Positions 18,462 to 27,832 of a stretch of 64,000 bases of DNA are shown one piece after another. A program made the translations under genes and the position numbers. Below the pieces are notes generated by a model. It was not told the origin of the DNA and made no database searches. It saw only the letters and a program-made list of their open reading frames with translations. This stretch comes from Photobacterium leiognathi (GTDB lineage: Bacteria > Pseudomonadota > Gammaproteobacteria > Enterobacterales > Vibrionaceae): positions 1,364,001 to 1,428,000 of the forward strand of contig NZ_CP131599.1 in NCBI RefSeq assembly GCF_030685535.1, read 5' to 3'. Position 1 is the stretch's first letter. Each line of letters opens with the position of its first letter.

Positions 18462-20012
18462 ATGAATCGATTAACTAAACAGCTACTTTGCTCAACGCCG
18501 CTTCTTATAGCCTGTAGTATTCATGCCGCAGTAATAAATAATGAACCTTTAGCTCAACCACAATCTCTCACTCAATCTAATGTGAACAATAATACCAATC
18601 ATCCAATGGGCGGTAATATTGTTATTAATCAATCAACGAGTTCGCCACTACCGAATGGGCAATATCAGAACACGGTAATTGGAACAGCTCCAACCATTAC
18701 AGGCTCTCATAATGTTGGGATTGGCTCAGGTGTAAACGTTGGTCATTATTCCCTTGCTGTTGGCGATTACAGCCATGCAAAAGATAATTCAGAAGCTTTT
18801 GGTACAAGCTCTAACTCATTGGATAATGGCGTAGCTATCGGCAATCAATCCTATGCTAATCATGCACTTGCTATAGGTGCCCATGCCTATGCAACAAACA
18901 ACAGCATTGCTATTGGTAACGATAGTAGAGCTGACGAAAAAGACACGGTGAGTTTTGGTGGTAAGGTCAATCACCAAACGGTGGTCGATGGAAAAGTTCA
19001 GGTAACAACAACAGATGTAACCCGTCGACTAACTAATGTTACCGCAGGTATCAATGCTACAGATGCAGTTAATGTTAGTCAGTTAACCGAGGCTAAAAAC
19101 ACCTTACAAGGTGAGATCACCCATAACAGTCAAAACATTAGCAACAACTCAAGTGAAATCACCCGTAACAGTAACGATATTAAAACTAACATGGTGAATA
19201 TTGAGCAAAACAATCAAGCAATTGATATCAATAAAAATATCATCGCTAACAATGCTAATAATATAGGTATTAACAAAGAAAATATAAATAAAAATATAAC
19301 CAACATTCAAAATAACACGCAGAATATTACAACCAACTCAAAACAAATCAGTCAAAATACAGCAGGTATTAATGATAATAAAACTGTAATCATTAATAAT
19401 GGTAATAATATTCAAAAAAACAGAAAAGATATTCTAAATAACACTAATTTAGTGAATAAAAACACGCAAACTATTACGAGCAATACTAATAATATTCAGC
19501 AGAATACAAGCAACATCAATAACAACAAAACAAATATAGCGAATAACAGTCAAAGTATTGAGAAAAACACGGCTGGTGTAAATACCAATGCTTATAACAT
19601 TAGTCATTTGCATAATGAATCGATTAGCTACACCAATAATCATGTAATGGCGTACTACAACAAGTCTAAGCAATACACTGATGAAAAATCGCAACAGACA
19701 TTACAGAATGCAAATAACTATACAGATCAAAGAGTCAACCAACTCTCTAACGTGTTTAATGAGAAATTAAAGAGCTTAGAAAACAGGGAAGATGCTGGTA
19801 TTGCATCTGCAATGGCAATGGCTGCTATTACGGCTAAACCAAATCACAAATATAATATTGGTATGGGGTTAGGCTATTATGGCGATCAAGATGCTATCGC
19901 AATGGCTGCGAAAATCAATACATCTCCAGACAGTGTAGTCACTCTTGATACCTCATATAACTCAAATCACAACGTCGGTGTTGCTGCAGGTATGACATTC
20001 GGCTTTAACTGA
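18462..20012 (+). CDS. YadA-like trimeric autotransporter adhesin
   Basis: The 516-residue protein has a signal peptide (about 1-22) and a head with YadA-type SLAVGDYSHA, GVAIGNQSYA, SIAIGNDSRA repeats (about 70-155). A neck (RRLTNVTAGINATDAVNVSQL, about 188-208) leads into a long stalk, and a C-terminal YadA anchor spans about 435-516, ending in Phe-Asn. The anchor trimerises into a 12-strand barrel in the outer membrane and displays the head for adhesion. The stalk is very rich in Asn (IxxNxxNIxxN pattern), as in polar coiled coils. It is closed by a terminator and follows a MITE-like repeat. Confidence 0.92.
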   Translation: MNRLTKQLLCSTPLLIACSIHAAVINNEPLAQPQSLTQSNVNNNTNHPMGGNIVINQSTSSPLPNGQYQNTVIGTAPTITGSHNVGIGSGVNVGHYSLAVGDYSHAKDNSEAFGTSSNSLDNGVAIGNQSYANHALAIGAHAYATNNSIAIGNDSRADEKDTVSFGGKVNHQTVVDGKVQVTTTDVTRRLTNVTAGINATDAVNVSQLTEAKNTLQGEITHNSQNISNNSSEITRNSNDIKTNMVNIEQNNQAIDINKNIIANNANNIGINKENINKNITNIQNNTQNITTNSKQISQNTAGINDNKTVIINNGNNIQKNRKDILNNTNLVNKNTQTITSNTNNIQQNTSNINNNKTNIANNSQSIEKNTAGVNTNAYNISHLHNESISYTNNHVMAYYNKSKQYTDEKSQQTLQNANNYTDQRVNQLSNVFNEKLKSLENREDAGIASAMAMAAITAKPNHKYNIGMGLGYYGDQDAIAMAAKINTSPDSVVTLDTSYNSNHNVGVAAGMTFGFN

Positions 20013-20034
20013 TTTTGCTCGTCAATTTAAAAAC

Positions 20035-20063
20035 AAAAAACCGACGTACACCGTCGGTTTTTT
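20035..20063. terminator. Bidirectional terminator after the adhesin
   Basis: AAAAAACCGACG pairs with CGTCGGTTTTTT around TACAC. It serves the adhesin on plus and the zinc-ribbon gene on minus. Confidence 0.9.
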
Positions 20064-20080
20064 ATTGAGCCTTGCAAAGC

Positions 20081-20428
20081 TTACTTCATGCGTTCCATAA
20101 CCCAAGGAAGCAATTCTAAATATGCATACCAACAACCCGTAGCGATTATAGCCGTCCATACAAGACGTGATAACCACTGAGAACGTTGAATATGACGAGA
20201 AGGATCTGGCTCACCACAATGAGGGCAAAAATGTGCACGGCGTGACACAACACCTTCACACGCAGGACAATCCGTTAAACGCTTTGAACGTGCAGTTGTG
20301 CCAGCTTTAGCTGATGATTTTGTAGTTTTTAGCGTGTGTGGACGCTGATCCGCACGCATGGGGATCATTACATCACTATTATCATCATCTAGTGCTGAAA
20401 ATTCAGTTGTTTTCACTTTATTCACCAT
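20081..20428 (-). CDS. Zinc-ribbon protein with C-terminal membrane segment
   Basis: The 115-residue protein has a polar N-terminus and a zinc ribbon with two CxxC knuckles (CPAC at about 54-57, CPHC at about 68-71). One membrane helix follows near the C-terminus (about 88-105). Such proteins are tail-anchored or single-pass with a cytoplasmic ribbon. No function known to me. Confidence 0.7.
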   Translation of the reverse strand: MVNKVKTTEFSALDDDNSDVMIPMRADQRPHTLKTTKSSAKAGTTARSKRLTDCPACEGVVSRRAHFCPHCGEPDPSRHIQRSQWLSRLVWTAIIATGCWYAYLELLPWVMERMK

Positions 20429-20649
20429 TCAGTCAATCTCTGCGCCCAATAATACTAAATTAAAGACTGAACAGCATACCTATTGGCATAATCTTTACTT
20501 AAGTTTCATTTAACACACGAAGATTTATCGTCACATAACGCGATTTATTGTAATTATATCAATCACTCACCAAAGTAAACTGTGACGTTCACTCTATAGA
20601 TGTTGATATCCACAAGCATCGCTTTCAACCTCTAAAAAAATAAAAGTAA

Positions 20650-20856
20650 TTAATTTACGCCCATTTGCATCTTATATTTTGATAATGATTTCTCACAAAA
20701 ATCTCGTTCATCATCATCTTCAATATTATTTATAAGCTCAGCAAAAGCTTCATAACCTACTTTACCATTCTTCACTTTCCATACGGTATAAGCAGCTTGC
20801 TTATCTAATTCAATGCGTGTTCTTTCACCATCAGATAGTAATGTAAGGTTATGCAT
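20650..20856 (-). CDS. Small acidic protein of unknown function
   Basis: This 68-residue soluble protein starts MHNLTLLSDGERTRIEL. It has a WKVKNG strand pair and an acidic stretch, IEDDDERDF. GAGA stands before the ATG. The codon and amino-acid use look coding. The family is not recognised. Confidence 0.5.
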   Translation of the reverse strand: MHNLTLLSDGERTRIELDKQAAYTVWKVKNGKVGYEAFAELINNIEDDDERDFCEKSLSKYKMQMGVN

Positions 20857-21055
20857 ATAAGTTTCTCATAGTAATAATCTGCACTAATTTTACCCAAAAA
20901 AGTCTCTGTTCAGAATAACCTCATGCATCTTATCTATGCCTGTATTAGAGCATGACTTGAACTAGTTATTTATCCATCACAAAAACAACACAGCCATCTC
21001 CTTTTCAACAGATTTAGTTAACAGCATGGCTTTTTATCAAAAACAGCCTAAATTA

Positions 21056-21071
21056 TGTGATATATATCACT
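21056..21071. promoter_or_regulatory. CRP-like operator upstream of deoD
   Basis: TGTGA-TATATA-TCACT matches the TGTGA-N6-TCACA consensus in nine of ten positions. It is centred about 92 bp before the deoD ATG. Nucleoside catabolic genes are classic CRP targets, so cAMP-CRP control is likely. Confidence 0.65.
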
Positions 21072-21155
21072 AGTTAGCGCTTTGTGGTTTCATAAACTGA
21101 ATCTATCAAAGCACAACAATAATGTTGATTAACTATTTTTATCTAGGAGCTCTTT

Positions 21156-21866
21156 ATGGCTACTCCACATATTAACGCTGAGTTTGGTGATTTTGCAGAA
21201 ACGGTACTTATGCCAGGCGATCCGCTACGTGCTCAGTTTATTGCGGAAACTTACCTAGATGATGTAAAGCGTGTGTGTGATGTTCGCAGCATGTATGGCT
21301 TTACAGGTACTTACAAAGGCAAACGTATTTCAGTGATGGGTCATGGTATGGGTATCCCATCATGTTCTATTTATGTGCACGAACTCATCAAAGATTTTGG
21401 CGTTAAAAACATTATCCGTATTGGTAGCTGTGGCGCTGTTCACGATGATGTAAAACTAATGGATGTGATCATCGGTATGGGCGCATCGACGGATTCAAAA
21501 GTAAACCGTATCCGTTTTGCTAACCACGATTTTGCAGCTATTGCAGATTACCATCTACTAGAAACCGCCGTTAACCAAGCTCGTGCACAACAAGTGCCAG
21601 TACGTGTCGGTAATGTTTTCTCTGCAGATTTATTCTACAGCCCAGAAAGCGATCTATTCGATAAGATGGAAAAGCTTGGCATTCTTGGTGTTGATATGGA
21701 AGCGGCGGGTATTTACGGCGTAGCAGCAGAGCTAGGCGCAAAAGCCCTAACCATTCTAACAGTTTCTGATCACATCAAACGTGGTGAAAAATTAAGCGCA
21801 GAAGATCGTCAAAAATCATTCAACGAAATGATGAACATCGCGCTAGAAACTGCCATCAGCCTTTAA
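21156..21866 (+). CDS. deoD: Purine nucleoside phosphorylase, DeoD type
   Basis: The 236-residue protein has the length and motifs of hexameric bacterial [47 protein letters not shown], a catalytic Asp region [10 protein letters not shown], and [21 protein letters not shown]. It splits (deoxy)purine nucleosides with phosphate into base and (deoxy)ribose-1-P for nucleoside salvage. GGAG precedes the ATG. It stands alone rather than in a deoCABD operon and has a CRP-like site upstream and a terminator downstream. Confidence 0.97.
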   Translation: MATPHINAEFGDFAETVLMPGDPLRAQFIAETYLDDVKRVCDVRSMYGFTGTYKGKRISVMGHGMGIPSCSIYVHELIKDFGVKNIIRIGSCGAVHDDVKLMDVIIGMGASTDSKVNRIRFANHDFAAIADYHLLETAVNQARAQQVPVRVGNVFSADLFYSPESDLFDKMEKLGILGVDMEAAGIYGVAAELGAKALTILTVSDHIKRGEKLSAEDRQKSFNEMMNIALETAISL

Positions 21867-21873
21867 TTTTCCC

Positions 21874-21918
21874 ATAAGCGGGAAACATGCCTCCCAGACG
21901 GTTTTCCGCTTATTTTTC
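21874..21918 (+). terminator. Terminator of deoD
   Basis: ATAAGCGGGAAAC pairs with GTTTTCCGCTTAT (one mismatch) across a 14-base loop and is followed by TTTTT. The 250 bp between this and the next gene showed nothing else. Confidence 0.75.
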
Positions 21919-22169
21919 CAAATTTAATAACGAAAACTAAAGGGATGTTAGTTTAATGAATACGTTTAATTAATATAAAACCAGCTCGATAATGTAAAAT
22001 GTGGCGTCTTACACAATCATAGGTAACATATTCTTGAAACGTATTGTTCTCTGACAATGCTGAGTAAAATTTTACTCAGCCCCTTCTCACAAATCCTGTA
22101 ACCGTTTAGTAATAATTCTAAAAATATCATTATACTGCATCCAAAGATCGCGCAAAGATAAGGTTAGAT

Positions 22170-23660
22170 ATGTCTACATTTCTTACAACGCAAAATCCCA
22201 TCGAGCAGTTACCATTAGCTTTTAATGGCTACCAGTTTAATCACTGTAAGACACTGAGTTGTAAGAACTTTGGTTCACATAATCCCAACGACTACGTGCT
22301 CCAAAATAATAACCGTAATCGCCCGACTCTCGTATGTCGAGAATGTGGTGCTTTCCCACCATTATTAAATAACCAAGATGTGGTTGAAGAAACACTACGC
22401 TATCAAAGGCTTCAAAGTAGTGATTTACCTCGATGTACCAATAGTGAATGTGATAATAAACACTACCCTGCGCTAACACATCGTCACCTTTATCATGCGT
22501 TTGGGTTCAGTGGTGATAGACAACGTTACCGCTGTAAAGCCTGTGAGCAAACATTTGTTGATCGTTGGTCTGGTGCTAATAACAAACTTGCCATGCAACA
22601 AAAACTACTGGGGCTATTATTTACCGATTACCCTGTGCGTGATATTTGTCGACGCCTAGAGATCAATCCAAAAACCTTTTACGATCAACTCAATCATATT
22701 GCTGCTCGATGCCGTCGCCAGCTCGCCCTTTTTGATGAACGATTATTTAAACATCAACATCATGTTGAGCTTGCATCTAATATTAAGGACCTTCAACCTC
22801 AAAGCCACAATGGCGTAATGTGGGTTGCAAGTGCAGAGTCACAATCAGGCTATGTTGTCGCACAGCATATTAATTACCACGCCAATGATATTGCGTTATC
22901 TCATCTCTATCATGATGCCTATCAAGATTCAGCCCGTTTCATGTCGGCACCAAAGCACGATGAAACAGTATCTGATCCCTTTATTCCTAAAGGTATATTG
23001 GCAAAAGTTGATGCGACTTATCGTAAGATTTTCTCTCGCTCTAACATGGAGAATCCATTATCAGACGGCGCTAAAATTAATTATCCAACGAAGGGAACAT
23101 TGATCTACCCACAGTACACGGTATACAGCCATTATCTCTACTTGAAAGAGATGTTCCAGAATAACGAGTACCTCGCTATCTTTATGCCACAAGAAACCTT
23201 GTTGCGCTCGGCATGCATCTCTGTGTTTATTGACCATATCAAGCAAAAACGTATTGATCCTCTCTACGTGATAGAAGACGAGCAATGGCAGCATGGTGAC
23301 GATGCAAGTAAAGTCGATATTGTGTTATTAGGATGGTGGCAAGATCGTTGGGCATTCACTCATCTAGAAAATGCCAGTAAAGGAATCTGCCATTTAGGTG
23401 GTGAAACCAATGATGATAAGAAGTGGCTTAAACATGCCACCTATCGAGCAGTATCAAGTTACCAACATCGTTTTCAAGAGCAATTTAGCCAACTGATCAA
23501 TGAGCCGCGACGAAAATTGCGACCAGCAGGACTGTTACCGCTATTAGATATTTATCGCGCTTGGCATAATTTGTGTCGCCAAGATAAGTTCTCATTAACA
23601 CCAGCTCAACGATTAGGCTTGGCTTCATCCCCTATGACATTAGAACAACTGCTAAGTTAA
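22170..23660 (+). CDS. Zinc-ribbon/HTH protein resembling a domesticated transposase
   Basis: The 496-residue protein has two Cys-rich units in its first 130 residues (CKTLSC...CRECG; CTNSEC...CKAC, then QTFVDRW). The second resembles the InsA-type zinc ribbon of IS1-like elements. A helix-turn-helix follows (VRDICRRLEINPKTFYDQL, about 155-175). The long C-terminal region (about 200-496) contains DATYRK, VIEDEQW and HATYRAVSSYQHRF; I could not assign it to a known nuclease fold. It has its own terminator and no terminal inverted repeats nearby, so it looks like a resident gene rather than an active IS. Confidence 0.55.
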   Translation: MSTFLTTQNPIEQLPLAFNGYQFNHCKTLSCKNFGSHNPNDYVLQNNNRNRPTLVCRECGAFPPLLNNQDVVEETLRYQRLQSSDLPRCTNSECDNKHYPALTHRHLYHAFGFSGDRQRYRCKACEQTFVDRWSGANNKLAMQQKLLGLLFTDYPVRDICRRLEINPKTFYDQLNHIAARCRRQLALFDERLFKHQHHVELASNIKDLQPQSHNGVMWVASAESQSGYVVAQHINYHANDIALSHLYHDAYQDSARFMSAPKHDETVSDPFIPKGILAKVDATYRKIFSRSNMENPLSDGAKINYPTKGTLIYPQYTVYSHYLYLKEMFQNNEYLAIFMPQETLLRSACISVFIDHIKQKRIDPLYVIEDEQWQHGDDASKVDIVLLGWWQDRWAFTHLENASKGICHLGGETNDDKKWLKHATYRAVSSYQHRFQEQFSQLINEPRRKLRPAGLLPLLDIYRAWHNLCRQDKFSLTPAQRLGLASSPMTLEQLLS

Positions 23661-23669
23661 CAAAATAAA

Positions 23670-23714
23670 AAAGGCTTAATATCGCCACTCACTAGAGCTG
23701 ATATTAAGCCTTTA
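23670..23714. terminator. Bidirectional terminator between zinc-ribbon gene and ridA-like gene
   Basis: A perfect 14-bp stem (AAAGGCTTAATATC) has a 16-base loop. A-runs and T-runs on the flanks serve both convergent genes. Confidence 0.8.
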
Positions 23715-23740
23715 TATCAATAGTATTTTGCTATTAAAAA

Positions 23741-24088
23741 TTACTTTTCAGCAGCAACCACTGAGATTTCTACTAATAGAGCATCGCGTGCCATACTTGC
23801 TTCAACACAAGCACGAGCAGGCGCATGACCTTGTGGTACCCAGTTATCCCATACCGCATTCATTTCAGCGAACATGCTCATATCTTTAATATAAATCGTT
23901 GCTGAAAGCATGTGTTCTTTATCACTCCCCGCTTGAAGTAATAACGCTTCTACTTTATCTAACATGGTTTGAGTTTGCTCTGTGATACCTTTCGTAGCAT
24001 CTGCACAAACTTGACCACATAAGTAAATCGTACCGTTATGCTTAACAATGCGGCTCATGCGAGCACCTGTTTCTAAACGTTCAATCAT
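23741..24088 (-). CDS. RidA-family enamine/imine deaminase
   Basis: The 115-residue protein belongs to the YjgF/YER057c/UK114 family: [10 protein letters not shown], the Thr/Ile-rich strand [11 protein letters not shown], and PARACVEA with the Arg that contacts the substrate carboxylate. RidA proteins hydrolyse reactive enamine/imine intermediates, often made by PLP enzymes or amine oxidases. It lies just downstream of a PuuB-like amine oxidase on the same strand (123-bp gap), so clearing imines from that reaction is a plausible role. GGAA precedes the ATG. Confidence 0.9.
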   Translation of the reverse strand: MIERLETGARMSRIVKHNGTIYLCGQVCADATKGITEQTQTMLDKVEALLLQAGSDKEHMLSATIYIKDMSMFAEMNAVWDNWVPQGHAPARACVEASMARDALLVEISVVAAEK

Positions 24089-24211
24089 GATATTTCCTGT
24101 TCGCTAATTAAGTTTGATAAGAATATAACTTTTTTAGCAAAAAACCAGTCAAAACACGGTAAAAAGTAAAATTTATTTGCAATAAATAATAATTTACACC
24201 GTAAATTTCAA

Positions 24212-25492
24212 TTAGCGACCTAATGAATCTTCTAACCGTGCTTTCCAAATCGCCATTGCAAGCGCAGGTTTACGTAAAATTTCAGGGGTTGGGATCCAGC
24301 CTTGTTTAATCTTCGCAAAGACATCAAAACGCTCAGCGGTTCCTGCCATCGCTTCTGCTACGACTTTACCTGCAATGTTCGTTAAGCCCACACCATGACC
24401 GGTGTAGCCATGTGATACATAAATATCATCACCTAAGTGATCAATCTGTGGCATGTAAGAACGTGTTACTGCAAATAAGCCGCCCCAATGGTACTCCATT
24501 TTCACGTCAGCCAATTGCGGGAACACAGTGATCATACGCTGGTGTAAACGCTCGGCTGAATCACTGTATTCACCATTAAATGGATGGTTAACGCCACCAA
24601 ACAAAATACGACCATCAGGTGTTGGACGATAATAATCCAAGCTATTGTTTAGATCAGACATTGCCATCATATTTGAGATTGGCTGACGATCACCTAATTG
24701 TTCGGTCACTGCAATATATGAAGCAACTGGCAATACAACACTTTGAGCCTTACGGTTCAGACCATCTAAATACGCATTACACGCTAATAGTACTTGTTTA
24801 GCTTTTACGCGACCTTTTGGCGTATGAATAATATGTGGGTTGCCTTTCTCAATCTTCGTTGCTGGCGTATTTTCAAATACCGATGCGCCTAGCGACATTG
24901 CAGCACTGGCTAAGCCTAAGGTGTAATTCAGGGGATGCATGTGTGCACTGTTTGAATCAAACAGACCACCAAGGTAGCGTTCAGTATTGGCTACTTGTTG
25001 AATTTGCTCTTTTTCCCACCAGCTTGCTGTTGGGTAATCGTAGCGCGTTTGCTTTAAGTCATACCAAGATTTTAATTCTTCTTCTTGGCTCTTTTTCAGT
25101 GCTAACTCGATATAACCTTGTTGGAAGTCGCAATCGATATTGAATTCTTGAATACGCTCACGAGCAATATCTACCGCTTCACAAGACAGATCCCACAGTT
25201 GTTTGCCCCATTCAGGGCCGTAAGTTTCATCAACTTCACGTAAGCCTAAACAGTAACCCACTAAACATTGACCACCGTTTCGGCCCGAGCCACCCCATGC
25301 TAAACGCTGAGATTCCAATACTACAACCGAAAAACCTTTCTGACGTAATTCGATGGCAGCATTCAAGCCCGTCATACCACCGCCAATAATACAAACATCT
25401 GCCTCGATATTTTGATCAAGTTCAGGTTGTTCTGGTAACGCATTAATTGTTGCTTGGTAATAACTATCAATATACTGACTACGCATTGACAT
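24212..25492 (-). CDS. FAD-dependent oxidoreductase, PuuB-like (gamma-glutamylputrescine oxidase family)
   Basis: The 426-residue DAO-family flavoprotein has a dinucleotide fold VCIIGGGMTGLNAAIELR at about 34-51, followed by WGGSGRNGGQ and a C-terminal GYTGHGVGLTNIAGK. The overall pattern is that of PuuB/OrdL amine oxidases, which oxidise gamma-glutamylputrescine or similar amines. The divergent PotD-like binding protein and nearby RidA fit polyamine use. The exact substrate is not proven. Met3 (25486) is an alternative start. Confidence 0.8.
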   Translation of the reverse strand: MSMRSQYIDSYYQATINALPEQPELDQNIEADVCIIGGGMTGLNAAIELRQKGFSVVVLESQRLAWGGSGRNGGQCLVGYCLGLREVDETYGPEWGKQLWDLSCEAVDIARERIQEFNIDCDFQQGYIELALKKSQEEELKSWYDLKQTRYDYPTASWWEKEQIQQVANTERYLGGLFDSNSAHMHPLNYTLGLASAAMSLGASVFENTPATKIEKGNPHIIHTPKGRVKAKQVLLACNAYLDGLNRKAQSVVLPVASYIAVTEQLGDRQPISNMMAMSDLNNSLDYYRPTPDGRILFGGVNHPFNGEYSDSAERLHQRMITVFPQLADVKMEYHWGGLFAVTRSYMPQIDHLGDDIYVSHGYTGHGVGLTNIAGKVVAEAMAGTAERFDVFAKIKQGWIPTPEILRKPALAMAIWKARLEDSLGR

Positions 25493-25607
25493 CCCAATTG
25501 CCTATATATATGAACAGGTAAAAAATCGCGCGGATAATGTCACGACATTTCAATAACAACAAGTAATTTATTACCGTGATACTGCTCAAATAAAACACCA
25601 ATTACTT

Positions 25608-25635
25608 TTGACATGGTTAAAGTTAACTCTATCAT
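25608..25635 (+). promoter_or_regulatory. Sigma-70-type promoter of the PotD-like gene
   Basis: A perfect TTGACA (25608-25613), a 16-base spacer and TATCAT (25630-25635) lie about 43 bp before the ATG at 25678. Confidence 0.6.
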
Positions 25636-25677
25636 CCGCCCTTCACTGACTTACCTGGTCATTTAGGGAATTAAAAA

Positions 25678-26712
25678 ATGAAAAAAGTATTTAAAGGGGT
25701 GACTACACTAACATTCGCACTTACAGCATTTAATGTTTCGGCAGAAAATGTTGTGCTTAATATTTACAACTGGGCTGAATATATGCCAACAGCTGTAATT
25801 CAAGCATTTGAGAAAGAATATAATGTCACCGTTAACTACTCGACTTTCGATAATAACGAAGCGATGTATACCAAATTAAAACTATTGGATAACAAAGGTT
25901 ACGATGTAGTTTTTGCTTCGACGTATTTTATCGAGAAGATGGCACGTGAAGGCATGCTTGCCAAGATAGATAAAACAAAAATGCATCATTTAAAAGATGT
26001 CTATCCTGGTTTATTGGGTCAACAATTTGACCCTAAAAATGATTACTCACTGCCTTACGTTTGGGGCGTAACTGGCATTTCTTACAACTCTGATAGCATC
26101 AAAAATGATCAGGTAACTGGCTGGAACGATTTATGGAATAGTGATTTCCAACGTCAAGTCATGCTATTAGACGATGTTCGTGATGTATTTGGTATGGCAT
26201 TAAAAGCGCAGGGCCATAGCATTAACAGCACCAACGAAGCTGAAATTAAACAAGCATACGAGAAACTACGCGACTTACGTCCTAACGTAGTTGTCTATAA
26301 CTCAGACGCACCACATGTCCCTTATGTGACAGGTGAAGCAATGCTAGGTATGCAATGGAATGGTAATGCTTATTTAGCCAAGCAAGAAATGCCAGAGCTA
26401 AAATTTGTTTATCCTAAAGAAGGTTCAATTCTTTGGATGGATAACTTTATTGTGCCAGAAGGCAGTGCAAATAAAGATTTAGCCTTTAAGTTTATTGATT
26501 TCTTTATGCGTCCAGAAAACCAAGCAAAATTAGTTGAAGAGCTCGGTTTCCCAGCGCCAAATAAACAAGCTAAATCATTTTTACCTAAAGCATTACAAAA
26601 CGATCCAATGATCTTCCCAACAGATGAGGAAGTAAATAAAGGTGAGTTTACTAATGATGTTGGTGATGCAGTCAATATTTACCAAAAATACTGGCAATTG
26701 CTGAAGAGCTAA
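25678..26712 (+). CDS. Polyamine-type ABC substrate-binding protein (PotD/PotF-like)
   Basis: The 344-residue periplasmic protein has a signal peptide ending ...NVSA-EN. The start of the mature protein, VVLNIYNWAEYMP, is typical of PotD/PotF. Further family stretches are GYDVVFASTYFIEKM, SLPYVWGVTGISYN and LWMDNFIVPEGSANKDLAFKF. It should deliver putrescine or spermidine to an ABC importer, but no permease or ATPase gene adjoins, so it must use subunits encoded elsewhere. It is divergent from the PuuB-like oxidase, which suggests joint use. Confidence 0.9.
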   Translation: MKKVFKGVTTLTFALTAFNVSAENVVLNIYNWAEYMPTAVIQAFEKEYNVTVNYSTFDNNEAMYTKLKLLDNKGYDVVFASTYFIEKMAREGMLAKIDKTKMHHLKDVYPGLLGQQFDPKNDYSLPYVWGVTGISYNSDSIKNDQVTGWNDLWNSDFQRQVMLLDDVRDVFGMALKAQGHSINSTNEAEIKQAYEKLRDLRPNVVVYNSDAPHVPYVTGEAMLGMQWNGNAYLAKQEMPELKFVYPKEGSILWMDNFIVPEGSANKDLAFKFIDFFMRPENQAKLVEELGFPAPNKQAKSFLPKALQNDPMIFPTDEEVNKGEFTNDVGDAVNIYQKYWQLLKS

Positions 26713-26718
26713 TAAAAG

Positions 26719-26749
26719 AAAGGGCAATAACAATGTTATTGCCCTTTTT
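26719..26749. terminator. Bidirectional terminator after the PotD-like gene
   Basis: AAAGGGCAATAAC pairs with GTTATTGCCCTTT around a three-base loop. T-rich tracts occur on both outer sides. Confidence 0.9.
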
Positions 26750-26763
26750 GCTTATTAATATAA

Positions 26764-27798
26764 TTACAATGTTCTAGACACTAACTGCACCAACTTCGCC
26801 GCTAATTTCGCAGTTTGATTGGCATAATCGTATTCAGGGTTTAACTCGGCAATATCAACTAACTTCACTTTGCCGCTTGCCATAATGTATTTAATTGCCC
26901 ACTCGACCATGGGTAAACCTACCCCCTGCATTTGGGTCATATTAACGCCTGGCGCAATAGATGCTGAAAATACATCAAGCCCAATACTTAAATGAATAAC
27001 ATCTACACTATCAATATATTTATCGAGTTTAGCTTGTACCGCTTTTTTATTGCGTGATGTCATTTGACTATCAAGTAACCACTCACAGCCCAGATCTTCT
27101 GCTAATTTAAACATAGCTTGGGAATTTGCATGATCACAAATCCCTAAACCCAGGTAGTGAAATTCTCGCTGCTGCTCTTTGCTATAGCACAATGCGGTAT
27201 GAAAAGCAGAGCCAGAACGTACCGCTAAGGTTGGTCGCAATTCAAAATGGGCATCAAAATTAATAATACCGACACGAGACTGGCATGGTTGCATCGAAGT
27301 ATCTTCAAGCGACTCAGAACTATATTCGGTATTACTCGTATTCGTTTCCGGCACTAACCATTCGGTATGTGTGTGAGCGATTTCAGTAGCATGATCAGAA
27401 AGCGCTTGATAACTAGCAATCGAGATTTCATGTCCACCACCGAGAACAATAGGAAAATGCCCTGCTTTTAAAATTGCACTTAATGCTTGCGCCTGCTGCT
27501 GGCTTAATGATGAAAAATTCATATCATCATTAAGTGCCTCAATATCTCCAGCGTCATAAAGCGGCAGTTTTGAATGAGAATGTGTTTGCGGCAAAATACG
27601 TCGAATACTGGAAGGCCCCTCTTTTGCGCCCTGTCGTCCTCGATTCCAGCCAATACTGAGATCAGAAATAACACCAAGTAATACCACACCACGTTCTCGT
27701 TGTTGGGTGTAAGGGGAAATTAACGTATGCGTTCGATGTTGACCATGAGGTTTCGTCTCATTCGGTTTAAAGAGTTTTTTTAACTGATCTACAAACAT
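26764..27798 (-). CDS. Ureohydrolase, HutG (formimidoylglutamase)-like, with altered metal ligands
   Basis: The 344-residue arginase-fold protein is closest to HutG by its early WNRGRQGAKEGPSSIRRIL. GGGHE (His123) is intact. The second motif reads NFDAHFELR (Asp182, His184, Glu186), where arginases have Asp at the last position. The third reads SIGLDVF (Gly273, Asp275), where the family has Asp-x-Asp. Two of six usual Mn ligands are therefore replaced, one of them bridging. The gene may be active with a modified site, or non-catalytic. The ATG has GGGAAGA upstream. The neighbours are IclR and polyamine genes rather than a hut operon. Confidence 0.75.
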   Translation of the reverse strand: MFVDQLKKLFKPNETKPHGQHRTHTLISPYTQQRERGVVLLGVISDLSIGWNRGRQGAKEGPSSIRRILPQTHSHSKLPLYDAGDIEALNDDMNFSSLSQQQAQALSAILKAGHFPIVLGGGHEISIASYQALSDHATEIAHTHTEWLVPETNTSNTEYSSESLEDTSMQPCQSRVGIINFDAHFELRPTLAVRSGSAFHTALCYSKEQQREFHYLGLGICDHANSQAMFKLAEDLGCEWLLDSQMTSRNKKAVQAKLDKYIDSVDVIHLSIGLDVFSASIAPGVNMTQMQGVGLPMVEWAIKYIMASGKVKLVDIAELNPEYDYANQTAKLAAKLVQLVSRTL

Positions 27799-27832
27799 AC
27801 GTTTATCTTCCCTTGATCAAAAGCGTGATCAA

